From the NCBI GenBank assembly GCA_031213475.1, contig JARUPZ010000024.1, forward strand, positions 9,241,324-9,305,323: DNA of 64,000 nucleotides, in the 5' to 3' direction. Source of the stretch: Nereocystis luetkeana. Lineage: Eukaryota > Sar > Phaeophyceae > Laminariales > Laminariaceae. Positions within the stretch are counted from its first letter, which is position 1, and the number at the start of each line of letters is the position of its first letter. A program made the translations under genes and the position numbers. This document shows, piece by piece, positions 20,688 through 32,479 of this stretch. Under the pieces are notes generated by a model that was given only the letters and a program-made list of their open reading frames with translations, was not told where the DNA came from and made no database searches.

Positions 20688-21983
20688 GGTACATGTCCAG
20701 TCCCCGTTTCCCCCTCGACCGCCGTGGCAGGAACCAGTGGGCAAGCCGATGGCAGCAACAAGCCGAAAGCCATCGCGCAAGAGGCGACGGACAATTCCTC
20801 GAAAAGCGACCGAGTCGCGTCCGACGCGGTCGTTCGCCAAAGCGGTGTTGGTGTTGGTGGTGTCGGCGGCGGCGACGAGCGTCATGGCAACGAGTGGAGC
20901 GGTACGGCTGCAGGTGATGATACTGCTGTGAGCGATGCTGACACTATCGGTAGCGATGTCGGCGAAGGCAAGGGAGTGGCCGGTGCTGTACACAGCGGTG
21001 CCAGAGAAGGCAAGAAGGGTGTGAGCGGTGCTAGCAGGGTGGAGGGGAAGAGCGCTCGCGGCAACAAAAGTTTTGACGTCGCGGACGAGGCAGCACCCAC
21101 GAGACCTTCGGGCGATGACGACGACGGGAGAACTTCCTCGGCAAAGGGCGAGGATATCGACGGGCAGGCGGGAGGAGGAGGAGAAGCTGGTAGGTCGCGC
21201 GATGGCGTGGCTGATACCGCCATCCCTGGCAGATATCCCATTTTCTCTCCCCAGGAAAAACGCGAAGGGACTGGCGGGCGGGACGGTGTCAGCCAGTTGA
21301 CGACCCAAGCCCGGGTTGAACGGTTACCCGTCGGGTCCGGGAGGCGAACCGGGGAAGGGGGGGCGGCAGTCTCAGATATCGCTGGCATGCCCGACGCGGC
21401 AGGCAGCACAGCAGGCGAGGCAGGCACCGCTCCCGATGACTTGCCTACGAACCCAGAAAGAGCGGACACCCCTGCTGCTGCTGCTGCTGCTGCTGCTGCT
21501 TCTGCTGCCGAAGCACAAGCAGCAGCGGCAGCCGCATCAGCAGTTTCTTTTGTACATACTTCCCGCCCAGCGGACGTCCCGGAAAGAATCGGAGACCGGT
21601 CAGCAGCGGGTCAGAGGGGTGATGCAGCCGTTGGGTTGGAGTCGTCGGCGCAAGCTGCTAGCGAGCTCACCACGCAAGCAGAGCGGGCGGAACACACGAC
21701 GGTCGATCCCGCCGCCGGAGAAGCTCTTGCTGCCGTCGGGGTCGGCGGGGAGGAAGGAGTCAATACGCGTGGGGAGACAGAAGCAGACCCGTCCGATCAC
21801 GGTGATGGCGCTGGAGTTGATTCGGAAGAAAAAGAAGCTGGTCGAAGCAGCTCTGACGCTATCGAGCCACAAGCGGACGAAAACGCCTCCACTCCGTCAG
21901 CGGGGAAACCCCCCGCGAAGTCGGCGTGGGGGTGGGGTCTGCCGGCGTGGGCTGGCGGCGGTAAAAACAACGGAGCCCGATAG
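20574..21983 (+). CDS. Low-complexity Ala/Gly/acidic protein, probable terminal exon
   Basis: A frame of 469 codons ends in TAG at 21981-21983. The first 50 residues overlap a duplicated sequence and are doubtful; a good acceptor 'cgaccgccgtggcag' ends at 20730, so the real exon may start at 20731 in phase 1. The product is predicted to be disordered: rich in Ala, Gly, Asp, Glu and Ser, with a poly-Ala run from a GCT microsatellite at about 21472-21500, no membrane segment and no known domain. The C-terminus has SAWGWGLPAWAGGG. The frame starts about 310 bp after the stop of the split gene, on the same strand. Phase does not allow exon 8 or 9 of that gene to join the 20731 acceptor directly, so I treat it as a separate gene whose 5' exons I cannot place. 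The complementary strand is also largely open, which weakens the call. Confidence 0.45.
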   Translation: MVACRVCFPRVNIGVPQTGFAVSAMLPGLLRTHRRTLPGTCPVPVSPSTAVAGTSGQADGSNKPKAIAQEATDNSSKSDRVASDAVVRQSGVGVGGVGGGDERHGNEWSGTAAGDDTAVSDADTIGSDVGEGKGVAGAVHSGAREGKKGVSGASRVEGKSARGNKSFDVADEAAPTRPSGDDDDGRTSSAKGEDIDGQAGGGGEAGRSRDGVADTAIPGRYPIFSPQEKREGTGGRDGVSQLTTQARVERLPVGSGRRTGEGGAAVSDIAGMPDAAGSTAGEAGTAPDDLPTNPERADTPAAAAAAAAASAAEAQAAAAAASAVSFVHTSRPADVPERIGDRSAAGQRGDAAVGLESSAQAASELTTQAERAEHTTVDPAAGEALAAVGVGGEEGVNTRGETEADPSDHGDGAGVDSEEKEAGRSSSDAIEPQADENASTPSAGKPPAKSAWGWGLPAWAGGGKNNGAR

Positions 21984-22056
21984 TTTTAGCCTTAGCCCCA
22001 TTAGCTTGTGGTGTCAACCCGATGACCTTTCTTTGGTGTCAGCGCTCGATAAGTTT

Positions 22057-22320
22057 CACACGTCGCACATATCACGATCTAGGTCATTTAGATCCCAACC
22101 TGCAGTTGTGAGGTGCTATGCAGGGTCTACACAGTACCTATCTACCCCAGGAAGCATGTCCTAAGGTGGATCACGCAGATTGTTCGGCTCTCACCCGGCA
22201 ACATGAGCTAGATCATGCAGATCATACAGATCATACAGATCAGGAATATATCCTCCCTGAAAGACCTAGATGGTGAAGTGGGAATCGATGATCTCATCTA
22301 TCTGATCTGTCCGATGTGTG
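22057..22320 (+). mobile_element. MITE family B copy
   Basis: Starts 'cacacgtcgcacatatcacg' and ends 'ctgatctgtccgatgtgtg', the inverted family ends. It contains 'cagatcatacagatcataca' and 'aggaagcatgtcc'. A more diverged relative, mainly a 'ctatccgatatgtg' end and 'acagatcat' words, may lie at 24005-24180. Confidence 0.65.
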
Positions 22321-24238
22321 ATAGCTGTTGTGTTGTAATAGTTTAGGTCTGAACGCCCGATAAGGTTTTTCGATGTCAACGATGCCATGATGATTTTGTC
22401 TCAACGAGGTTCCTTTATTTCTGCGTGTTTTTTTGTTCAAGTTTTGATACCGCTATGGATATGATGCCCTCGCGGTGCCCACCCCCCGATTGCGGTTATT
22501 TTTGTTGTTTAGCGGACATCCGGATACGTGACACAATCAGAGTCCTGTCCCAAGTGTGTGTACGTCCGTAGGTAGGGCTCTTGTAGGCCCGGTGGAATCG
22601 GGGGTGGGGTGTCGTTCGCTACAGGTATAAGGTTGAAGGCTGTCACACATGTGCGGTCTGTGGGGGTCAGGGGACTACCGGGTTGCGTCCCCGGGTTTCC
22701 CAGACGGATATGGATATTGGCGTATAACGCACTTGTAGTAATCCGTCTTAACATCATAGGTCGTGACACGTGTGCAAACGAGCATGGTGTCGAACACAGT
22801 GTCACATGACTAAGCGTCGTATAGTGGGCGAACTCTGATTATTTGCTTCTAGTCTTGCTTGATAGGGACTGGAGCTTCGGGCGTGATGATATTGGAGCCT
22901 TAAGCGTTAACGTTGCTTGCTGCTTTGATGGGTCCGATTGGGTCTGCTGGTCTGCTAATGTTGCGCAATATGGGAAAGTTTCACAACAATTTCGCTAGTA
23001 GTATGGCATGGCTCAAGCTAAGGAGCCGTTGTTAGTTCTCGATTTTTCGTTTTTCCGGGCTTGCCTCCACATTTTCGTGTCCGGAATGTGAACCGTATGG
23101 AAAGAGCAACCGCGTTAGCTGCCTTGCGGGCGTATCAGCTCATACTGCCGTGGCGCAATTTCCAATAGTTTTTCACAGTCAGCGAGATGAAGGCGTGCAT
23201 ACACAACAAGCAAACTACTCCCATGCATGCCTGTTTTATTGTTGTTTTGTGCCGATTGCCAAATGTCAAAGCGCCGTACCCGCGGCGATTTTTTCCCCTT
23301 TTGGGTTGTATTATACGTGAGGGAGTGAATGGGGGAAAAGTCTTGCGAAATCAGTTCCTGGTACGGGAAACTCCTGAGACCGCCCGCGCTTGCTTTTTTG
23401 GGTTTTGTGACGTCGGCGCGACTGTATCGCACGTCCGGCTTCTTGTAATCCCCCCCCCCCCTCCCCCCCCAATGCTCCGTCTGGAAAGGGATGCGTGGTC
23501 AATGATCAAATGACTAAGGCAAGCAACAAATGAGTACGCCCCCCCCCCGCCCTCTCTTGATATTGCGATTTATGTGTAGGAACGGCTACCTGCGAGTATA
23601 GTGCCGGAGTTTATAAGCCTGATGATTGGAGGTCTTACGCCAAGGCGCCGTACTCGGGTTAAATTTTGTGTGTGTACGTGACGGGAGGAATTGGGCGGAA
23701 ACCCGGAGGATCAATCAGTACAATCAATCTTCTTGCGGTACATTGGCAGGACGTGTATTGTAATGTAACACTGCCAGGTCTTGAAAATCATGGGTTTTAT
23801 TGTTTCGGCACGGCGTCACCGCGCGCGTCCGACTGGCTGCAAATCATTTAACTCGATGATTCGTTTTGCAATTTTGGCGAAACGCTTGAGTGGAGTTCTT
23901 GCCATGTCCTGCCGTTAGCGCCCAAGGGGTGCGTACACATACACACTGCTGTGTGTTCTTATGTCGAATACATATCTGGGGTTTAGGTGGTCGACTGAGA
24001 CCGTATCAAGGATATGCGCGTCTGACAGAGCATGATCTGCCTGACCTAATCCGTACAGATGAGTGGGTTGGAACATATGTACGGTAGATCATGTATATAC
24101 CCTACAGATCATCACGTAAACACGTACAGATCGTACCAGATGTTGCCAGACCACCGTATTATATCTATCCGATATGTGCAACGCTGTATCAGGCAATGTG
24201 ACATCGGTTGCATGGTTGCTGCCGTAGCTTGTGTGTGT
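22321..24238. other. Unassigned non-coding DNA
   Basis: No gene is recognised. The stretch holds the 60-bp repeat 23474-23533 (shared with 2691-2753), poly-C tracts at 23450-23470, and a possible diverged family B fragment at 24005-24180. Open frames here are short and without recognisable domains. Confidence 0.4.
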
Positions 24239-24536
24239 GTATTGGAAGGGCCTTAGGCTCGGACAGGCACCAATCGAGAACGTTTAAGAGGAGCTCACGC
24301 AGCTCACAGGAAAACACACAGATAGATGTATATGATTTAGTACACTCATTAATTATATTCATTCATAGATGCTTCCACGACATCGTATCCGCAAACAAGG
24401 CGGGGAAAACATAATTCCCACCACTCATTCCGACGGACCCTCTTCGCTACATCGTAAAAGCCATCATCCATCCATATGCCGCTCCTCAGCAGTCCACGAT
24501 AAATCCATGTCAATCTCCGAATCACAACCAATCAAT
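24239..24536 (-). repeat. Candidate 3' LTR of copia element 1
   Basis: Shares with 33488-33771 the words 'tattggaagggc', 'ttaggctcggacagg', 'gatgcttccacgacatcgta', 'cctcttc', 'ctcctcagcagtccacgata' and 'aatcacaaccaat'. On the minus strand it starts TGATTGG. The two repeats differ by substitutions and indels, indicating an old insertion. Confidence 0.7.
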
Positions 24537-24944
24537 AGTCGTCCTGATCGGATTTGTCGAGGCGCAGCGTCACATCTCTCAACGGAGTAACTCCCAAAAT
24601 CCGAATTTACCAGAAAATCCCCCAGAAAAAAATATGACAAAGCCATGGAAAAATCCAGTCCCCATGCAGGAAACTATATCGTTAACAAAATCCACCAGAA
24701 TAATCACAAACTGCGCTAGAAAATCCAGCCCCCCTTCAGCAAACTGTAGTATTACAGATTACGTAATAGCAGAAAATCCGGGCTGGGTTCACCACTTTGT
24801 AGATATAAGAATTTTCGCGGAATATTCCTATTATCTGTATATATCTATACCTGGTATGTTTGTACAGGTACTGCGACTACAAATAGCGGAACAAGAACGT
24901 AGACGGGCCGTGGGGGCGAAGGGTGATAAAGCTCCGCGTTCCAT

Positions 24945-26260
24945 GGTACCCAGCACCTACCTTGGCGTCGATGCTGTGGGTTCAATTCTCGGGTTGCCGC
25001 GCCTTGTTTCTTTTTTCGCATAGATGGTTGACCGTTCGACGATTTTTGGCCGTTTACGGTTCGCGCTTCGTGCTCACGCCCTCCGGCGGCAGTATATTTA
25101 TGTATCTTGTGGGTGGGAGGAGGATGTCAAATGGGATCACATTCGGGTGGGATTGGGTTCGGGTGGGATCAGGAGAGCCCTGCAGGATCCTGTTTCTTTT
25201 TCCCGCTATAATGGAGCATATATATTCGAGAAACTTATTTATCTACAACTTGGATAACTCTACTGAAAAACCCAGCCCTCCTTAAAAAAAACTATGTCAC
25301 ATATCCCACAAAAAAAGTCCAGTCCTCCTTCAGAAAACTATTTCATCACAACATTCCACCACGCCACCCTCTCGTATGGTCATGATTCACTCCCTTCTTT
25401 GGGACCCAAGTAACTAGCATGGTGCCATCTGGGCAACGTTGCGTGTCTGTATGCTCAAGTGCCTGCCTTTCGTCTTTTCTTCCCCTCCCGCCCGTGATTA
25501 TCGCTTTTTTGTCCCTTCTTTTATTCTTTCATTTTTCTTTCATTCCCGTTTGTACCTCTTTCTGTCTTTCTTTGTTAGTATGGCCCGTTTTGCCTTTTTT
25601 TTGCTTTTTGCTATCTGCTTCTGTTTTTGTTTAGTTTAGTTTTTTGCTTCGCTTCATCTTCTTCTTTAGGTTTTTGTCTGCTATTAATAGTCTCCTTTTT
25701 GCTTCCCTGGTGTCCGCAGTGGTGGAGTGCGTATGTATGCTTGTTTTTTGTTTTTGCCTCTGTTTTACTTGAGGTATTTCTTCCACTCCAGAGTTATTGG
25801 AGCCTGTCCTGCGACCACGGTCTGCATTGTATTGTGAGTTAATGTGAGAACAACAACAACAACAATGAATGGTGCTCAGCACCATGATTTCGATGCTGGG
25901 TTCAATTCCCGGGTAGCGACGTTTTTTTTTTTTTTTCTTTTTGCATAGATTGTTGACCGTTCCACGATTTCTGACCGTTCACGGTTCGCGCTTCACGCTC
26001 ACGGCCTCCGGCGGCTAATGATATTTCTCCACCTTTTTTTGGGTGGGAGCAGGGTGCGAAATGCCAAAGGAGATCACATTCGGGTGGGATTAGGCCCGGG
26101 CGGGTGGGGCCAGGAGAGCCAGGCAGGGTCGTCCTGTTTTGCTTTCCCGCTTCAACGAAGAACATTCCGAGAAACTTACTGGTATTCATCTACAACATGG
26201 AAAACTCCACCGGAAAATCCAGCCCTCCTTCGGAAAACTATTAAATTTTCACAAATAATT
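24945..26260 (+). repeat. Direct duplication of a module of about 350 bp
   Basis: Copies at about 24945-25290 and 25868-26260 share a B-box-like 'gctg(t)gggttcaattc(t/c)cggg', 'gcatagat(g/t)gttgaccgtt', 'cggttcgcgctt', 'gatcacattcgggtgggatt' and 'ccagccctcctt'. The B-box-like sequence hints at a second tRNA-derived repeat. Between the copies, 25490-25866 is T-rich and ends (CAA)n, resembling repeat F. Confidence 0.6.
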
Positions 26261-27240
26261 CTACAAAAAATCCAGTCCTCCTTCAGAAACCTGTATCGCA
26301 ACATTCCACCACGCCACCCTCTCGTAGTGCGCGAAGGCCCTAAAGATTATACGTTGCGAGAGCATCGAAACGGCCACCTGTATACGGCGGCTCTTTTTTG
26401 CGGGGGCCGTGGCACGGAAAAGAAAGAAGCGATCACCCAGTCCGGTAATATTCGGGAGGATGGCTGGCAGGGAGACCCCGAAGCCTGGGGGACCGTTTAG
26501 GGCTTGGCATAGATGCATAGTCGACAACTTAGGGAGTTCCGAGCCACAGAAGGGTCAACAGAACACTCCCCCTTGGTGTTTGGAGTTGAGACCGCGCTGT
26601 GGTCCACTAGAGCAAAAAAGGCGGGGAAGTGGTGTCGGGGGGTCCTTGGAGCAGCCGAACGGTTCATGGTGAGGTGGCACGAGGGTGAGACACAGCTGAG
26701 TAAACAGCGCCGCGCATCCGCCGTGGGTGGGGCCCAAGGGAATAGGGGGAGGGTGGGCAACATGAGGTATAGAAGGAGACTCGACCAAGGGAATGCGGAG
26801 GGGCAACAGGTGGAGTACAGGGGAAACCGCGCTGGACGAAAGTAGTACGGAGACGGCAGACAGGGTAGCAAGGTGCAAGGCCGATTAGTAAGTAGAATAT
26901 GTACATTCTACTCGTGCGGCCAACTGCTGCAGCTGGTTCGAACGTGATCTTCCTTTTCTCTTGGCGCTTGACCGACCCTATGTGAATTCATTTTATTACT
27001 TTATCTCTCTTTCTTCCTGTCCTTATGAAAGGGTTCGTCGTGTGGCGTGGGTGGATGGCGAGCCTACTTTGCTTGTTTCGTATTATCTGACGCATCCTCT
27101 CCGGGGGTCGGGCATAGCCGACGAACACAGGACGGAGACAGCAGACAGGGTAACAAGGTACCAGACCGACTAGTACGGAGAACCTGGCTATGCTCCGTGT
27201 ACCACAAACTGCTGCATGCGGCCGCCTGGAGGGTTTGATG
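26261..27240. other. Unassigned; short duplicated module
   Basis: The words 'acggagac(g/a)gcagacagggta' and 'aactgctgca' recur at about 26840-26945 and 27125-27225, marking a diverged duplication. The frame 26409-26845 has no recognisable domain. It may be decayed element DNA. Confidence 0.35.
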
Positions 27241-27559
27241 TGCTTCGGTTCGCCGGCTACTTGCTTTGGTTCTTACTGTATGTAGGCTTACTCTGTATAG
27301 ATGTAGTGGTGCTGTTCCTCTAGCTCGTTCTTTTTAAGTCTGCCGCATTTATTTCCTGAGGGTAGGCACGACAACTTTTCTTTCGTAAGTGTTGTTCTCT
27401 TTGGATTTGTTTCTATGTTTCTTTGTTTTTTCATTTGTGTTTGCTTGTTTCTCTTGTGTTCTTTCTCTGTAATAGAATACCAGGTAGGTATGTCGTGCCT
27501 GTCGTCTCCAGTAGGATGAAATGGTATTGCATTGTCTACTCCGCTTACTGCATAACTTA
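27241..27559. other. T-rich stretch, no gene
   Basis: No feature is supported apart from T-rich simple sequence at 27375-27470. The minus-strand frame 27288-27695 has only simple, Lys/Thr/Asn-rich composition. Confidence 0.4.
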
Positions 27560-27696
27560 GTAGTATATTTGTGGCGTAGGTTTGTGAAGTCATAACTTGT
27601 AACTCTCCAGGATTGAAGAATCGGCACGGACTCTGGTTGTTTGTGCTGGATGCCGACGGGTAGAAAGCACGGTTCAATGTCAAGAACACACACACC
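27560..27696 (+). repeat. Dispersed repeat F, diverged copy
   Basis: Contains 'ggcacggactctggttgt', 'gacgggtagaaag' and 'caagaacacacac', corresponding in order to the modules at 54225-54352, 9596-9707 and 43486-43625 (minus). Immediately downstream are several 'ccag(t/c)cctccttcagaaaact' repeats. Confidence 0.5.
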
Positions 27697-27699
27697 AGA

Positions 27700-28114
27700 A
27701 AACCTAGTTGTCCCTCAGAAAACTACCACCAAAGCCAGCAGAAAATCCAGTCCTTCTTCAGAAAACTGCATCATCACAAATTTCGTCAAATAATCCAGTC
27801 CTCCTTCAGAAAAACTCTAAAACAAAATCCACCGAAAACCCCAGCCCTCCTTTTTCAGAGAACTACCTGGTGTATCACACAACTCCACCACCAGAAAAAT
27901 ACCACAAAGCCCACCAGAAACCCCCTTAGTACACGCAGGGAAGGAGAATTGGTTCGATGAAGTTAGTGGTATTCGATGAATTATGTCAGCTTTTTCATGA
28001 ATGAATAACGCCCTGCACATTGTCAGAAGGCAAATATTAAAGAATAAAAAAAATAAAAAAATAAGAAAACTAGAAAATAAATTCCACCAGAAAACCTAGC
28101 CCTCATTCAGGAAA
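27700..28114. repeat. Interspersed AAAATCCAGCCCTCCTTCAGAAAACT motif region
   Basis: Variants of 'atccag(c/t)cctccttcagaa' recur here and at 24650-24740, 25270-25345 and 26215-26290, often next to 'ccaccag' words. They mark a degenerate, loosely tandem repeat in the 3' non-coding part of copia element 1. Confidence 0.5.
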
Positions 28115-28646
28115 CTACGTCGCATTTTTTTTCAGAAAGTTCCGGTGGTAACGGAGATTCGATGTGAAGAGTGGCTTTGTAGGGAAGTCTGCACGTTGCT
28201 GCCCGGACTCTACGTGGGCAATGTCAAACTCTCCCCGCAGTACAAGCGCCCTCAGGAAATGGTGGCTTACATCAACGCGCTCCGAGTTTGAGGTGCACAC
28301 CGTATTCTTCGCCAACTGAATCGCCCCCTTGTTGTCCTCGGAAATCCTGATAGACGGTGAACCAAAGCCCAGAAAAACTCCACACATACCGCATGAAAAT
28401 CGCCTCTTTGGTAGTGTCTGCCATGGCTACATATTTTGCCTTGGTGGTCGAAAGCGTGACATATTTCTGCGTCCTCGAGAACCAGCACTCGCAGGCACCC
28501 ACGCATCTGGTAGCTCCACCTGAGACGGACCTCCTATCCGTGGCTTCGCTGGCATAGTTTGCGTCAGCAAACGCTACCAGCTCAAGACCCCTGCCTCTCT
28601 GAAAAGCAATACCGAAGTCACTAGTGCAAGGCACCTGCTCTAACAA
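28115..28646 (-). pseudogene. Copia element 1: RNase H domain
   Basis: Two overlapping frames give an RNase H of Ty1/copia type. The N-terminal part (28646-28272) has VAFADANYASEATDRRSVSG, the usual A-D-x-D/N-x-A..R-R-S-x-S-G signature. After a frameshift, 28387-28115 has ISEDNKGAIQLAKN, the VDVSHHFLR motif and S-G-Q-Q-R-A-D-F-x-T-K. The usual Glu (TxEAEY) is replaced in STTKAKYVAM, which removes a catalytic acidic residue. Confidence 0.85.
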
Positions 28647-28682
28647 TACTGATCACTTCTCTCCTTCGGCGAACATGTATAC

Positions 28683-29458
28683 CTAGCTACCGCTGGGACA
28701 GCGTTTTGAAATGTCCGGTCGCGTCTGATTTGGAAACCGCGTCAAGCACCCTACTAACTCATGAAATAGCCAGTCGCCCTCAGGTTCAGTCACATCAAAC
28801 TCCTCGAGTTCTAGGCCTGCTGCAAGCGGATTAGTTCTACTCGAGTTGACATTGAATTGTGCGGCTGTGTTTTCAGCGAATGATAGCTGCGAAATTGTCC
28901 ACGTACCAGCCTCCCAGTCCCTAGAGATTCGGCATCCAGCACACCACCTCAACTTGCCAAGATCATTGATCGGGACAAGTCGATTCAAATAATCGCACAA
29001 CCGGTCACACCTGTCCTTCCATCCCACCGCAAATATGTCCTCCACATGTACTACAGTTACTACTATGGAGACAGACCCCCACTCAATCAAACCCATAACA
29101 CAAGCAATCGTGGGGCATTGCTCAAATTCAAGACTCTTCCAGTGCATCATCAAGTGATCGCACCACGATCTCAACGCTTGCTTCGAACCGTAGAGACTGC
29201 AGTTCAACCGTGTACTATCGTACCGGGCATTTAACCGCAACCCTGACGTAGACGCACAGAAACATCCTGATCCAGATTCGCCTGGATGAATGCCTGCTCG
29301 GCATCGAATTGACACAAACCCAAACCCAACTCGAACGCAATACCAGCCAACAAACGAAAACAAGGCGCCGCTGGTGTCGGAGCTAACGTTTCAAAGGAAT
29401 CAATGCCCTTACGCAGCTTGAAACCCCTTGCCACCAGGCTCGTTTTCGCTCTAGCCAC
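28683..29458 (-). pseudogene. Copia element 1: reverse transcriptase fragments
   Basis: 29458-29231 reads KTSLVARGFKLRKGIDSFET followed by a CQFDAEQAFIQANLDQDV segment, the first palm motif of copia RT. After a frame break, 29215-28683 carries LYGSKQALRSW and then VVHVEDIFAVG in place of the Y-V-D-D active site, followed by NDLGKLRWCAGCRISRD. The altered catalytic motif and frame breaks show that it is inactive. Confidence 0.85.
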
Positions 29459-30029
29459 CTCGCCGCGCTCGTTGGACTTCCACGTCTACACCCACTTCGC
29501 CGATATACGTTCAAGCTCTTTGGTTTCTACGAATCTCAAAAGGTTTCCGCCTCAGCCAGGCCTTGAAACTCCTTCCCCATCACCTGTGGCCATACCTGGT
29601 ACATGGGAGTATTCGCTGGCGCAGGTCTCGGCGTACGAATTTGGCGTCGAGAGCTCACTTGCTCGGCGAGGGCGAGTGGGCATGGAAGGGTTTTCGTGTG
29701 GCGCGTTTTGGTGAAATCATACATGACCTAATACCTCCCGAGCCGCCATCAACGACAGCAGCCCATGCTCCCGACCTCCGTGGCTGGGGGGCGCCCCCTC
29801 CCCTCGTGCGGCCCTTCCACACATCACCGTCCTCCGGGCCCGGGTTGTAATACTCCCAGTTCCCGCGCAGCACGCGCCGATATCTGCGACTGTTCCGGCG
29901 GCTGCGGCTGCGGCCGAGATTGCAGCGGCGACGACGGGGTGACGGTGACAATGGTAGCGGCAGCGAAGGTGACAGCGGCGATGGTGGCGACAGTGGTGGC
30001 GGCGACCACAGCCGCACCCGCGACGGGGC

Positions 30030-30930
30030 AGACCCCAAGCTTAGGTCATCCGGGATGTTCTGCAGCCCCGGGGCCAGCGGCAGCAGCGGTAGCGTCGGGG
30101 AGAATCCTTTCGGCACCACCGACTGCAAACCAATAAAAACCTTCCTCGCGTGTTTCCAAGTAACTGCGCGAGTGTAGGACTTGAAGCCAGACTATAGCAG
30201 AATCTTGCAGCAGTCCTGGGGGTGGTTGCTGCCGCTGCTCGGGAAAAACACACAGCTCCGCCTTCCACTCCGATTGCAGGGTCCGCCTCAAGTGATGGAA
30301 CCCCGGCCTCAGGAATGGAGCAGCCGCGCAAACGGCGCTCTGCCGTAGAACGTTTGGAACGGAGAGAGCATGCCCGGCTTGTCCTTCACCTTCGCCGTCA
30401 TATTGATGACGTTGCTGGCGTGGTGGCGCGCCTCCGCCCATAGAGGCCCCGTTGGCGGCAGTTTCTCGACTTTGAACAGGCGTTTATCTGAGAGGGAGGA
30501 CGTCATCGCAAGATCCAGCGTGCATGCTATGCGTCGCTCAACCACACCATCGTTCTTCGGAGAGGCAACGGACGTGTGCTCACGACGGATACCGTGGTTG
30601 CTGAGTTACGCCACGAACTCCGCGCTGAGAAACTCGCTATCATTGCCCGAATTGACGCGCTCCACTACAGACGAGCAACAATCAGCACGGATGTCGGCTA
30701 GGCATTTAGCGAACACAAATGCCGTGTAGGACTTCTTCAGGAAATACGACCAGTCTAGCCGCGAGAAGTCGTCCGCGACCATCATCAGGAACATCATCCC
30801 GGCAGCAGAGGGAGGCGGTTTCCCCGAGAGGTCCACGAACACGCGGTGCAGATTCTTCGTTGAGCGGCACCCAGTCAACCATGGCACAGCCATCAAACCC
30901 CCTTCGCCTCAGAACAACCAGCGCACGGCA
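30030..30930 (-). pseudogene. Copia element 1: integrase
   Basis: 30896-30606 encodes VFVDLSGKPPPSAAGMM, then VADDFSRLDWSYFLKKS and a degraded S-x-N-D-S-E-F-L-S motif where the catalytic Asp/Glu of the DD(35)E core are expected. 30545-30309 continues with KLPPTGPLWAEARHHASNVI and LSPFQTFYGRAP, the usual end of the core. The C-terminal tail near 30200-30050 is shifted into other frames. Confidence 0.8.
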
Positions 30931-30981
30931 CTAATTCTCCAGATACTTCCACCCCCAACTGGCGTGTTGGCACTCGCAAAG

Positions 30982-32214
30982 TCACCTCGTGAGAGTGGGC
31001 AAGGGCAACGTGGAGATCGTTAATGTCCATCTTTGCATCTTGCCCGGGGACAAAATAGGCGCTGCGATAAACGTGTCAGGCTTCATTCGGGTGACTTTCA
31101 CATACGAGCCCGAGACCCCGCGAGCAAAAGTCAAACGACTACCCATAACGTGCAAACCAGCAGAACTCATTGTTGCGCTACACTTGGGCGTAATCACGAG
31201 CAGTGAACACAAATGGAACTTGAGACCAGGGACACGAGAAACGTTCATCAAGACCACGCCTAAATCTCGCCCGGCACTGTGCGTTACCATATTCAACTTC
31301 CCAAACCACTCTACCTCAATCGACTTCATGTCGCCTACCAACAACGCACCCTTGCTTACGGAGAGGGACTTACACTCAAACATAAAAATAGGGTCATCGG
31401 GCATATGGTAAGGTGCACCGGAATCCGCAACCCACACTTGACCACCACCAAAAACCATAAACATCAGAGTAGAAACCAGAAGCACAGTTATTCTTGCCCG
31501 GGTGCGCAAATCGCGTGGTGAGGAAGTGGGCGTCGAACGCAGAAGTGCCGTAGCCACTACCGTCAGGCTCGGGAGGAGGACTGGTCGGGAGAACAGCAGA
31601 TGGGACGGCAACGGGGGCACCGCCCAGGGTATAGCCACCACGGGCGTCACAGATCGAGGTGTGCCCTCCAAAATACACTGGCGGGGGGGGAGAGGGCGGC
31701 GATGTCTGCGCGTGCTTGCGCTTGATGCTTGTACGGGCACTGCACAATAAAGTGGCCTGGCTGGTTGCAACGAAAACACAACCGAGGGCCCGTCGATGCA
31801 CCATCCTGCCGTGGAACCCAGCTCGCCATCACCGGCGGCGGTGGGGTCTGCGGCAGCTGCCCTGGCAGTGGCTGAGTAGGGACCTAAACTATCGGAGGCA
31901 CCTGCCCCCCCCGGCCGAACGGGTTGGGACCTGTATCGTCCTAGATATGACGGATGGATGCGACATTTCAACGCCATTGAGGTCCCTTGCTTGCCCCCGG
32001 CGTCGGTTTTGCCACCCCCGCCACCGCTTAGCTTCTGCTGCTGCTGCGGTTGTTCTTGCCGCTGATGTTGTTGTTGCCGCTGCTGCATCCAGGGCGGCGC
32101 TTGCTGCTGCTGCTGTTGTTGCTGTGGCTGCCGCTGCTGCACCCAGGTCGGCGCTTGCTGATGCTGTTGCTGTGGCTGTTGCTGCCGCTGCTGCTGTTGT
32201 TGCTGCTGCTGCAT
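30982..32214 (-). pseudogene. Copia element 1: Gag-Pol part with polyQ, zinc knuckle and protease
   Basis: The frame opens with a long Gln-rich tract from CAG/CTG repeats at 32040-32214. A CCHC zinc knuckle, CFRCNQPGHFIVQC, is encoded in another frame at 31778-31737. The protease active site VWVADSGAPYHM lies at 31440-31402 (usually D-S-G-A/T). Knuckle and protease are in different frames, so there is at least one frameshift. The Gln expansion is unusual for Gag and probably grew by slippage. Confidence 0.8.
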
Positions 32215-32479
32215 CCAGGGCGGCGCTAGCCGCTACTGCTGTGGCTGTGGCGTCCAGGGTTGCTGCTGCTGCTACTGCTACTACTGCTGCTGCGAGCCTT
32301 TGGATTTCCGCTCTCCTTCCGTCTTTTCCCATCCCCCCACCTGCCGCTCTACTTCCCCCACCTGCCCCCCAACCTCCCCGACCCCCCCCACCCTTTCTAC
32401 TCCCTCTATCCCCCCCCAGGTCTTTCACCTCCTCCCTCTCTTCTACCGCCGCCACCTGCGCCGGCCGGCTGGACACCGC

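Noticed and set aside
26409..26878. Overlapping frames of about 87-124 codons
   Set aside because: No domain recognised on either strand, and the area contains duplicated repeat modules.
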